Source: CAZQHK01 sp964593455 (GTDB taxonomy: Bacteria; Muiribacteriota; CAYSPT01). From it: a stretch of 24,047 bases of DNA. The DNA is taken from assembly GCA_964593455.1 (NCBI GenBank), contig CAZQHK010000054.1:1-24047 (forward strand), in the 5' to 3' direction. The number at the start of each line of letters is the position of its first letter. Positions within the stretch are counted from its first letter, which is position 1. Below, one piece after another: positions 15,230-21,651 of this stretch. Made by a program: the position numbers and the translations under genes. Under the pieces are notes generated by a model that did no database searches, had not been told where the DNA came from, and was given only the letters and a program-made list of their open reading frames with translations.

Positions 15230-15907
15230 CTACTTTACGATGACCCATTTTCCGTCGACTCGTTTGAGTTTGACCCTGATATGGTAGAACCCTTCAGGTG
15301 AGTTGACCAGGACGGCTCCCACCATATATTCTCCCTCGTCGAAGGTGGTGATGTAGGTTTCTCCCGTCCGGACCAGTTTCTTAATTTTAGGATAATCGTC
15401 CCGCAGACGCTCCAACAAGGGTCTTCTGTTTCCGGTTCCCGGTTGGCCGGGCGCTACGGTACGGTTTGTTACCGTAGTTTCATCCCCGGGGACAGAAAAA
15501 GGAAACGGTGACGGTGGAAAGGGAGAAGTCTCCTCCGCGGGAGTAGTTTCAGGCCGGGAGGCACCGGGAGAACCGGAACCCGTTATAGGCGGCGCGGGCT
15601 TTGGAAGATCCGTATCGGGTGAGCCCAAATCTTCTCGCAGCATGGTGGACAGGGAGTCGAGATCCCCCTCTTTCAGTTCTTCAACCAGCTCTTCCATGAC
15701 GGTTTGGGGCTTCACCGGCCTGGCTGACTCAACATGCCGGACGATCTGCCAGCCGGCCAACCCGAGGAACATGAGTCCGACTCCGATCACCGCGATTATC
15801 TTCCCCTTATCCGGATTGGCCCGCCATTTTCTCTTGAACCGCCGCCATTTTCTCTTGGCCAGCCACCACTTCCGCTTTATCGACCACTTATTTTGTAATA
15901 GTTTCAT
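15230..15907 (-). CDS. Bitopic membrane protein with repeated KRKW segment; function unknown
   Basis: 225 residues from ATG 15907, two bases after the stop of the prepilin-like gene. Residues 7-30 are a basic, Trp-rich segment in which K-R-K-W recurs three times (IKRKWW, AKRKWRR, FKRKWRA); residues 37-57 form one membrane helix (IIAVIGVGLMFLGLAGW). By the positive-inside rule the KRKW stretch is cytosolic and the rest is outside. Next comes an acidic helix (VMEELVEELKEGDLDSL), then a Pro/Gly/Ser/Thr-rich linker (about 95-155). The C-terminal domain of about 60 residues (TGETYITTFDEGEYMVGAVL, VKLKRVDGKWVIVK) resembles small NTF2/DUF4878-like extracytoplasmic domains, though I would not assign it. 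Likely co-transcribed with the prepilin-like gene. Confidence 0.75.
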   Translation of the reverse strand: MKLLQNKWSIKRKWWLAKRKWRRFKRKWRANPDKGKIIAVIGVGLMFLGLAGWQIVRHVESARPVKPQTVMEELVEELKEGDLDSLSTMLREDLGSPDTDLPKPAPPITGSGSPGASRPETTPAEETSPFPPSPFPFSVPGDETTVTNRTVAPGQPGTGNRRPLLERLRDDYPKIKKLVRTGETYITTFDEGEYMVGAVLVNSPEGFYHIRVKLKRVDGKWVIVK

Positions 15908-15909
15908 GG

Positions 15910-16878
15910 CTACCACACCGACCAATGAGCGAAGTAGGAACGGTCCCAGTACAGCATGATGTTGTTCATGTCATAGTAAATAACCCCGCGATCAATGTCC
16001 CGCTGAATCTTTTCTTCGATGTAGTTCATGTTGAGACCACCCACTGCTTCTTTCAGGTCGTGTACAAGCATGGTATCGCCATCGTATTCGATACGGACCT
16101 CGTACTTCCCATCCATGTCCACATCCCCGTCCGTTCCCCCGAAACCGTGATAGTACGTCCTCAGTATCGGCCCCTGCGACATGAGATACTTGTAGATGGT
16201 CCTCACCACTTTCTCCATCAGGATCTGATGCTGTTCGTCAGACAGTTTTCCTTTTTCTTCAAACTCCAGTCTCACCGGCAGGCTGTAGAAGACCATTTTG
16301 GGTATCGCATGATAAACCGCATAGATGAGCCCCTTGCCCACGGCTTCGGATACCTCGTAATCTCCCTTAGAGGAGTAGGACGCCAGTGTCGACACGTATT
16401 CGATCACTTTTTCAGATGGGGCTATTTCAGTGTACACCGCGGCTTCGAAAGGTTTTTTTGCCTTTTTTTGCTCCGAGAACTCTTCGGGATCTACCGGGAG
16501 CACCCGGGCCCAGGCCGAGGCGAACATGTTGTATTTGATCCGTGGACACATGGGTATGCGGTACGGCTCTTCGTCGGGCGGGCGACAGATAAGATAATAC
16601 CTGTTTTCAATTCTGTACTCTCCACCCCAGGGATCGGGGGGCAGCTTGATTATTCCGTACCCGATCAGGTCTTTGATCTTCTCCGGCCAGTGCGAGAACT
16701 TGGTGTAGTAGCGAAGCGCAGCCTGGTGAAATATTTCCATCTCTTGTTTCATCCTGACCTTACGGCTTACCTCGATGCGGTCCATGTAGTGAGCCACAGC
16801 CCCGGCCACCAGGATGGAAATGATGGCCACGACAATGGTAAGTTCTGCCAGGCTGAATCCCCGATACTGTCTGTTCAT
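15910..16878 (-). CDS. Large type IV prepilin-like protein with a calcium-loop motif
   Basis: 322 residues from ATG 16878. MNRQYRG then FSLAELTIVVAIISILVAGA is a class III/type IV prepilin signal: a short basic leader, Gly at -1, Phe at +1, Glu at +5 and a hydrophobic helix. A prepilin peptidase would cut after that Gly. PPDPWGGEYRI (about 77-87) is the motif of GspG-like pseudopilins. The rest is a long C-terminal domain I do not recognise. Near its end TDGDVDMDGKYEV carries a D-x-D-x-D-x-D-G run like bacterial calcium-binding loops. It is much longer than ordinary pilins. No pilus motor or peptidase gene is nearby. No Shine-Dalgarno precedes the ATG; the -10 box lies six bases before it. 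Confidence 0.85.
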   Translation of the reverse strand: MNRQYRGFSLAELTIVVAIISILVAGAVAHYMDRIEVSRKVRMKQEMEIFHQAALRYYTKFSHWPEKIKDLIGYGIIKLPPDPWGGEYRIENRYYLICRPPDEEPYRIPMCPRIKYNMFASAWARVLPVDPEEFSEQKKAKKPFEAAVYTEIAPSEKVIEYVSTLASYSSKGDYEVSEAVGKGLIYAVYHAIPKMVFYSLPVRLEFEEKGKLSDEQHQILMEKVVRTIYKYLMSQGPILRTYYHGFGGTDGDVDMDGKYEVRIEYDGDTMLVHDLKEAVGGLNMNYIEEKIQRDIDRGVIYYDMNNIMLYWDRSYFAHWSVW

Positions 16879-16884
16879 AGCTCT

Positions 16885-16913
16885 ATTATGGAATAAATTC
16901 ATCTGTTTTTCAA
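16885..16913 (-). promoter_or_regulatory. Candidate promoter, possibly leaderless, for the prepilin-like gene
   Basis: On the minus strand TTGAAA (16908-16913), a 17-base spacer and CATAAT (16885-16890). Only six bases separate the -10 from ATG 16878, so a transcript made here would start at the ATG itself. This matches the missing ribosome site. If wrong, the gene is read from the GIDE-gene promoter. Confidence 0.35.
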
Positions 16914-16990
16914 CAAACAATCTCAACGACCTTTGTTTTTAGAAATATTGTTATTTTGCCCGGTGGGACGTACTCTCTGAATTCAATCAT
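16910..16990 (-). CDS. Possible 26-residue protein between GIDE and prepilin genes
   Basis: ATG 16990 stands 12 bases after the GIDE gene stop on the same strand. It encodes 26 residues, starting MIEFREYVPPGKITIF and continuing with alternating Lys/Val/Ile to a final Cys. The composition looks like a genuine beta-rich peptide rather than random sequence. No Shine-Dalgarno is visible, and CTCTCT/AGAGAG in its first codons could fold over the start. Position in the operon favours it; length and lack of ribosome site count against it. Confidence 0.3.
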   Translation of the reverse strand: MIEFREYVPPGKITIFLKTKVVEIVC

Positions 16991-17002
16991 GATAGAGAGC
17001 CG

Positions 17003-17719
17003 TTATCCAATTTCCGGCAGAAAGAGGAAAAACATGACCGCCAGCGTGGTAAAGACGCTTAATATCCAGAAGAGCAGGTACTGTCTGGCCACACGGCTCT
17101 CTGACATGTCGGACACCAGCAGCGGGTAGAGGCCTTTTTTGATAAACCGTATCCCGTGAGTAGTCCTGGCTCCCCACCCTAGAACGTACACTTCTTCGCC
17201 GGGCTTGATGTAGGTCTCCACCACCCGCATGGGCCGGTCGAGTCCCCAGGTCTTGCTTTTCTTAATTCTGTTGTTTTTCATGTACAGGAGCACCGGTCCG
17301 GGAAAATCACGGTCCCAAAGCGTCGCCGATCTGGCGGTAAAGTCCTCGTTGAACATCGCCTCGGCCGCACCCATGGAGACGGCGGTCTCACCCGAACCAT
17401 CTGCTATTACCATGGTTTCCGTACTGCTTTTCTGATGAATGGTTACCCAGCTGTTACTGTGCCCACCGCCCATCTCCTGGACCTTGACGATGTAATAAGA
17501 ACAGGGCACCTGGTTGATGGGGCTCAGGATCTCTTTCCCGGGCGGCAAGGCGTGCCCCTTGATTTCGGCGAATTTTCTTACCGATTCGGCAATAGGGATG
17601 GTAGGCATTTTAATGATGACGTACCATATAAAAAAATACCATCCCCCGATACCGAGAAAGGCAATGGTCAAACCCACGAAGATGGCCGCATAGATCAAGT
17701 TTTCCAATGTCCGTTTCAC
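17003..17719 (-). CDS. Two-helix membrane protein with a GIDE (MUL1-like) domain
   Basis: About 238 residues. Hydrophobic helices lie at 8-36 (LIYAAIFVGLTIAFLGIGGW) and near the C-terminus (LLFWILSVFTTLAVMFFLF). Between them, VPCSYYIVKVQEM, ETMVIADGSGETAVS and IKPGEEVYVLGWGA form the pattern of the GIDE domain, known from the mitochondrial E3 ligase MUL1 and present without a RING finger in many prokaryotes. Its bacterial function is unknown. The first gene of the envelope cluster, with an extended -10 promoter upstream. GTG 17719 overlaps the AGGAG ribosome site (17719-17723), so the true start may be TTG 17707, eleven bases downstream of it; the difference is only four residues. Confidence 0.75.
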   Translation of the reverse strand: MKRTLENLIYAAIFVGLTIAFLGIGGWYFFIWYVIIKMPTIPIAESVRKFAEIKGHALPPGKEILSPINQVPCSYYIVKVQEMGGGHSNSWVTIHQKSSTETMVIADGSGETAVSMGAAEAMFNEDFTARSATLWDRDFPGPVLLYMKNNRIKKSKTWGLDRPMRVVETYIKPGEEVYVLGWGARTTHGIRFIKKGLYPLLVSDMSESRVARQYLLFWILSVFTTLAVMFFLFLPEIG

Positions 17720-17744
17720 TCCTGATTGTATTTACGGTTTTCAC

Positions 17745-17753
17745 AGTATAGCA
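17745..17753 (-). promoter_or_regulatory. Extended -10 promoter of the GIDE-prepilin cluster
   Basis: Minus strand reads TGC-TATACT, an extended -10 (TATACT at 17745-17750), with no clear -35. It lies back to back with the plus-strand promoter of the acetyltransferase gene, about 20 bases away. Confidence 0.4.
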
Positions 17754-17765
17754 TATCAAGTTAGA

Positions 17766-17774
17766 TGGTATAAT
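17766..17774 (+). promoter_or_regulatory. Extended -10 promoter of the GNAT gene
   Basis: TGG-TATAAT, a perfect -10 (17769-17774) with the upstream TG. No good -35 is seen. The predicted start near 17781 falls just before GGGAG (17782-17786), which supports GTG 17795 over GTG 17780 as the translation start. Confidence 0.45.
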
Positions 17775-17794
17775 TCGCAGTGGGAGTGATACCG

Positions 17795-18328
17795 GTGAGA
17801 ATCCAGGGCAAACGGATATCTGTGCAGACCGCGACGTTCGACGATCGTATCAAGACGAGAATTCACCGGTTTTCAGAAGAATTGCTGAAGTATGCCGAAC
17901 CGGGGAAACCGGTCAAGTCCGTGGCCGAAGAGAAAGAATGGTGGCGCTACGAAATAGTTTCAGGCAAGCAGGCGATTTTCACCATTTACCTGGCTGATGA
18001 CACGATCATCGGGTTTATCAACGTCTTTGGATTCAACCGGGAACGAGGCGACTGTGAATCCGGAATTGTCATCTTTCCGCCCGAGAATTACGGCCACGGG
18101 TACGGAGGTGAAGCATACAAGCTCCTACTGCCTTATCTCAAAGAGACCTACGGGTTGAAATCAACATATGTGTTTGTGGCGCTGGAGAACACGCAAGCGA
18201 TTCGGTTGTTCGAAAAACTGGGTTTTGGGCACCAGGATACGGTTACGTTCGATAATCAGCCGTGGCTGAGAATGACATATGATTTAGAAAATAATCACGG
18301 CTGCCGGGCAGATGGTTTGACCCCATAG
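17795..18328 (+). CDS. GNAT-family N-acetyltransferase (RimJ/RimL-like)
   Basis: 177 residues from GTG 17795, which has GGGAG eight bases upstream; an in-frame GTG at 17780 would sit at the predicted transcript start. The order of elements fits acetyl-CoA-dependent GNAT enzymes. TATFDDRI forms strand 1, TIIGFINVFGFN the central strands, and ENYGHGYGGEAYKLLLPYL the R/Q-x-x-G-x-G/A acetyl-CoA loop, here with His in place of the first Arg/Gln. VFVALENTQAIRLFEKLGFG is the typical closing segment. The acceptor cannot be predicted. The last 34 bases overlap the 3' end of the convergent methyltransferase gene. Confidence 0.85.
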   Translation: MRIQGKRISVQTATFDDRIKTRIHRFSEELLKYAEPGKPVKSVAEEKEWWRYEIVSGKQAIFTIYLADDTIIGFINVFGFNRERGDCESGIVIFPPENYGHGYGGEAYKLLLPYLKETYGLKSTYVFVALENTQAIRLFEKLGFGHQDTVTFDNQPWLRMTYDLENNHGCRADGLTP

Positions 18329-19437
18329 AACTGGTAAAAATTGGTTTTGATCCGGCCGTTGTAGAGTTTTCGCTTACGGTCCGCTTTCTTGCCATAGAGA
18401 TATTCGAACCGGTCATGCGACGCGAGAATGTAGACGGACCAGGTCTTGAGTTTTCTCAGACGGTTGCCCATGTCCCGGTACAGCCGCTCGACCTCAACCC
18501 GTTCCCCGACCCGCTCCCCGTACGGAGGATTGCAGACAAGAAGGCCATAGTTTTCATCGAACGAGAAGTCATGGAAATCCTTCACCAAAAATTGTATGCT
18601 GCCCTCCACCCGTGCCCGGACAGCGTTTTCTTTCGCGATTTTTACGGCGTTTGAATCCCGGTCCGAGGCATATATGGCCGGTGCCGCCTGGCTGTCAATA
18701 TCTGACAACGCTTTTTCCCTGGCGGTTTTCCAGATATCCGGCCCGATTCTCGGCCACGATTCAGACGCGAATGTCCGCTTGAGCCCGGGAGCCATGTTCA
18801 TCCCGATCATGGCCGCTTCGATAGGGATGGTCCCCGAACCGCAGAACGGATCGAACAGCAGCCTGCCCGTTTTCCAAAAACTCAACTGGACTATAGCCGC
18901 GGCCAGGGTCTCTTTGAGCGGAGCTTCCACTGCCATTTTCCGGTACCCACGCTTATGCAGGCCCGCTCCGCTTGAGTCAATGGTCAGCGTAGCCACGTCT
19001 TTGAGCAGTGATACCAATATTGTGAACGAAGGCCCGTCTTCTTTGAACCAGGAAGTCCCGTATTTCGTTTTGAGTTTTTCCACCACCGCTTTTTTCACGA
19101 TGGATTGGCAGTCAGGAACACTATGCAATTTTGATTTGACCGATTTTCCCGTAACGGTAAATTTCCCGTCTTCGGTGATCCATTCATCCCAGGGAAGGCT
19201 CCGGGTACACTCGAACAGCCTTTCAAACGACCCGGTCCTGAACTCTCCCAGCCGTACCAGGATCCTGTCGGCAGCCCGAAGCCACAAGTTAGCCACAGGT
19301 ATGGCCGACGTATCGGCGGCAAAATGAACTTTGCCGTTTTCAACGCGGGTAATTTTGTATCCCAAAGCTTCCACTTCCCGTTTGACTACTGCTTCGAGCC
19401 CGAACGACGAGGTCGCGATTAGCTCTATATCCGACAT
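18295..19437 (-). CDS. rlmL: THUMP-domain 23S rRNA (guanine-N2)-methyltransferase, RlmL/YpsC type
   Basis: 380 residues, the length of Bacillus YpsC-type proteins, equal to the N-terminal methyltransferase part of E. coli RlmL. Numbering from ATG 19440, residues 1-165 hold the ferredoxin-like and THUMP RNA-binding region, ending TIDSSGAGLHKRGYR. The Rossmann methyltransferase follows: LFDPFCGSGTIPIEAA (196-210) for S-adenosylmethionine, YASDRDSNAVKIAKENA, and NPPYGER (304-310), the catalytic loop for methylating an exocyclic amino group. It would modify 23S rRNA; the exact nucleotide is inferred from the family. Two ATGs lie in tandem (19440, 19437); GGGAG is four and seven bases away, so 19437 is preferred. 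Confidence 0.9.
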   Translation of the reverse strand: MSDIELIATSSFGLEAVVKREVEALGYKITRVENGKVHFAADTSAIPVANLWLRAADRILVRLGEFRTGSFERLFECTRSLPWDEWITEDGKFTVTGKSVKSKLHSVPDCQSIVKKAVVEKLKTKYGTSWFKEDGPSFTILVSLLKDVATLTIDSSGAGLHKRGYRKMAVEAPLKETLAAAIVQLSFWKTGRLLFDPFCGSGTIPIEAAMIGMNMAPGLKRTFASESWPRIGPDIWKTAREKALSDIDSQAAPAIYASDRDSNAVKIAKENAVRARVEGSIQFLVKDFHDFSFDENYGLLVCNPPYGERVGERVEVERLYRDMGNRLRKLKTWSVYILASHDRFEYLYGKKADRKRKLYNGRIKTNFYQFYGVKPSARQP

Positions 19438-19467
19438 CATGTATCTCCCTGCAACACTGTTTCAGCA

Positions 19468-19497
19468 ATACTATCAGGTCGGGAGAACGGGAAGCAA
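19468..19497 (-). promoter_or_regulatory. Candidate promoter of the rRNA methyltransferase gene
   Basis: Minus strand TTGCTT (19492-19497), 18-base spacer and TAGTAT (19468-19473) preceded by TGA (extended -10). Moderate match, 28 bases upstream of the start. Confidence 0.35.
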
Positions 19498-19499
19498 CA

Positions 19500-19528
19500 T
19501 TGTCCCCCCGTCACCTTTCTGATACCAT
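19500..19528 (+). promoter_or_regulatory. Candidate promoter of the swivel-domain cluster
   Basis: TTGTCC (19500-19505), a 17-base spacer and TACCAT (19523-19528), with TG before the -10. Predicted start near 19535, which supports ATG 19554 rather than the in-frame TTG at 19500. Confidence 0.4.
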
Positions 19529-19553
19529 TAACCAGGAATATTTCCAGGATACA

Positions 19554-19898
19554 ATGTTACCCGTGGACGGCGTGATGAGTCTGAGATTCAAAGGACAAAC
19601 ACTGGTTAAACCAACTGCTGCAATAGGGCCGATCACGTATCAGGTGATCGAAGATATCCGGACCTTCGACAAAGATACAGCCTGCGTGATCGTCCCATTT
19701 TTGGACCCGAACCTGTTTCTGCTATTCGGTCACCTGTCACTGATCGTCACCGAGAAAGGGTCGGTTCTTTCCCACCTGGCCATACTGGCCCTGGAGCATG
19801 GGATTCCGGTAGTCCTGGTGTCCGGCATCATAAAGGCTGTTCCGCCTGCCGGGAACATGTCGCTGAAAAACGGAGAGATCTTGATTCATGAGGAATGA
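19554..19898 (+). CDS. Stand-alone PEP-utilising-enzyme mobile (phosphohistidine swivel) domain protein
   Basis: 114 residues from ATG 19554, with AGGA five bases upstream. Residues about 60-112 match the swivel domain of PEP synthase and pyruvate phosphate dikinase: SLIVTEKGSVLSHLAILALE then HGIPVVLVSG, and a closing NGEILIH strand. H74 in LSHLA corresponds to the phosphorylated His of the TSHAA motif. Such domains normally carry phosphate between an ATP-grasp domain and a PEP/pyruvate domain; here neither partner is fused or nearby. It overlaps the next gene by 11 bases. The partner could be elsewhere in the genome or in the unrecognised proteins of this cluster. Confidence 0.7.
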   Translation: MLPVDGVMSLRFKGQTLVKPTAAIGPITYQVIEDIRTFDKDTACVIVPFLDPNLFLLFGHLSLIVTEKGSVLSHLAILALEHGIPVVLVSGIIKAVPPAGNMSLKNGEILIHEE

Positions 19899-20892
19899 TG
19901 AAGCCAACTGTATTTTCCGGGTTAAACCGATGCTGATAATCTGTCTGTTTTTCCTGGCCATGCCCGTGCCTGCGTATGCGTTTATCTCGGTGACCACGGT
20001 CGCTTTGATTACCACCGCTATCGGGTCTCACCTGTGGGTGGCCCTGGTGGCCATCGCGGTCAATATCACGCTCTTCTACAAAAAGATCATCAAGAAAAAA
20101 CGGTATTTGATCCTGGGAATACTCATCATTATTGCGCTGGCCGCCGGATTCGGCTACGCGCGCTTCATGAAACTGTATCATTTGAACAAAGCCATCATCC
20201 AATACCGGAAATACTTTTCGCAATACGAGGTGAACCTGAATGACATGACGGAAGATCAGTTTAATCAGCACAAAATCCTCTACATTCACGCCTCTGTTTT
20301 CAATGCCATCTCCATTAAGAATGGGCAGTTCGTCCCCAAAAAACTGTCTTATCCTAAACTCGTTGAAACCTTTAACAACTCACCCGAAAACTTCGCGACT
20401 GCATACGGTATATCGAAGTCAGATAAGATTCTCATCATCTGCGAAGAAGGCCAGGGCTCGATACCGCTGACCATGTTTCTCCGATACGGGGGATTCGATG
20501 CGTATTACGGTTTGATCAAAGGTCTGAAGCGCAATGACCATTTCATCCAGACACCCTTTAAAAACGAGAAACGAGACATCTCGATCATGGTTGTACCCTA
20601 CCGGGAAGGTTTACCCTACCTGTTTATCGATTTCATCATCGAACCACCACCTGACATCCACGACCTGCAGTTGGTCTCCTACAAACACTTTACCCCGGAC
20701 ATGCTGGAACATCGGAAGCTCTTATGCGCCTCCCAGCTGCAGTGCACTTTGACGAAGTACCTGCTCGATTATCTGGGAGTTAAAAAAGCTGAAATTTACA
20801 TGATGGGTGGCGAAGATAAACCTGATTTCAAGGCCATCTTCGAAGCCGGTGTGCCGGTCAAGAAGGAGTTTTTCAACAGTGGAAAACCATGA
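19888..20892 (+). CDS. Membrane-anchored protein with a rhodanese-like domain; function unknown
   Basis: 334 residues. Hydrophobic segments at 14-32 (LIICLFFLAMPVPAYA, signal-like, from an internal Met at 15), 35-63 and 72-92; KKIIKKKR between the last two should be cytosolic. Residues about 125-215 resemble a rhodanese fold: KILYIHASVFNAI, SKSDKILIICEEGQGSIPLT and FLRYGGFDAYYGLIKGL, with C185 at the active-site position. The usual Arg of the rhodanese loop is absent. About 115 C-terminal residues are unrecognised, with PPPDIHDLQLVSYKHF and a conserved-looking EIYMMGGED. GGAGAG lies ten bases before ATG 19888. Overlaps both neighbours, so it belongs to one operon. Confidence 0.6.
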   Translation: MRNDEANCIFRVKPMLIICLFFLAMPVPAYAFISVTTVALITTAIGSHLWVALVAIAVNITLFYKKIIKKKRYLILGILIIIALAAGFGYARFMKLYHLNKAIIQYRKYFSQYEVNLNDMTEDQFNQHKILYIHASVFNAISIKNGQFVPKKLSYPKLVETFNNSPENFATAYGISKSDKILIICEEGQGSIPLTMFLRYGGFDAYYGLIKGLKRNDHFIQTPFKNEKRDISIMVVPYREGLPYLFIDFIIEPPPDIHDLQLVSYKHFTPDMLEHRKLLCASQLQCTLTKYLLDYLGVKKAEIYMMGGEDKPDFKAIFEAGVPVKKEFFNSGKP

Positions 20893-21616
20893 CGAATTTA
20901 TCCCCAACCCAAGCCCATTCGCCAGATGCCTGATCGAAATAGTCAACGAGCTGGACGAGAAACATGCCGGTTCCTTCAAGGACGGATCGATCTTCAGTAA
21001 ATTCACACGGGACGTGAAAATCCGTCTTTACAGCAAACAAGGATATCTGAGTTACTATGAGTATCTTAAGGCGTTTCAGGTACCTTCAACCGCCGGTCTC
21101 GCTCCCGGCAAACATTTGGCACTCCTGCTCGGCGAGTTCAGTAGATTCTATGAAAAACTCATGTACAACAACATCGTTTTGGCCTGTCTTTTTCTTGCCG
21201 GCGGACATAGTTCAAATCCAATCTGGACCATGGAAGATGAAAAAATAAAAACCCTGAGTGAGCTGTTTCACGGCACCCTGACCTTCGATGATTTCAAGAA
21301 AAGATTCGGACACTATGCCATGAACCTCTATGATCCGGCCTCAAAACGGTTTCAGGAGTATGCTGTAGGCGAAATCATGAGTATCGCCGAGCTGGCCACC
21401 GGCATCAATTTCAGCCATAAGTGCTGTACACTGGACGAGTACCTGGAGCGGAAAACCAGGGATTTAGTTCCGGTCCTGCTGGCTATCAGGGAGATGGGTA
21501 AATATCAGGCTCTCTTTATTATCCGGGACATGCGGTATGTTTTGCTCGAACTGGCTGAACGAAAACAGATTGATAACATTTTTCAAAAAACGTATGAAGA
21601 GATAACAGCTATGTAG
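20879..21616 (+). CDS. Unrecognised protein of the swivel-domain cluster
   Basis: 245 residues from GTG 20879, chosen because AGGAG stands ten bases upstream; it overlaps the previous gene by 14 bases. I do not recognise the family. It is mostly helical, soluble and without a signal peptide. Visible landmarks are FARCLIEIVNELDEKHAGSF, LLGEFSRFYEKLMYNNIVLA, FLAGGHSSNPIW, FKKRFGHYAMNLYDP and a C-terminal long helix ending at residue 245. A KRFGHYAMNLYD stretch recalls the helical linker of PEP-utilising enzymes, where similar HYG/HR motifs occur, but this is only a hint. Tight coupling to its neighbours suggests a shared role. Confidence 0.65.
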   Translation: MENHDEFIPNPSPFARCLIEIVNELDEKHAGSFKDGSIFSKFTRDVKIRLYSKQGYLSYYEYLKAFQVPSTAGLAPGKHLALLLGEFSRFYEKLMYNNIVLACLFLAGGHSSNPIWTMEDEKIKTLSELFHGTLTFDDFKKRFGHYAMNLYDPASKRFQEYAVGEIMSIAELATGINFSHKCCTLDEYLERKTRDLVPVLLAIREMGKYQALFIIRDMRYVLLELAERKQIDNIFQKTYEEITAM

Positions 21617-21651
21617 GTTGTACGGACTTACCCGTAAAACGAAACGCGGCC

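Noticed and set aside
15130..15243. Plus-strand 37-codon frame with CKQC and a further Cys, possible small metal-binding protein
   Set aside because: It opposes the surrounding minus-strand genes, runs into the 3' end of one, has only AGAGAG close to the ATG, and its heavy AGA/AGG use differs from its neighbours.
15925..16896. Long plus-strand reading frame opposite the prepilin-like gene
   Set aside because: It lies wholly antisense to a gene with a clear prepilin signal and DPWG motif; its His/Val/Phe-rich translation is typical of a shadow frame. Similar long antisense frames inside the glutamate synthase, methyltransferase and AsnB genes were dropped for the same reason.
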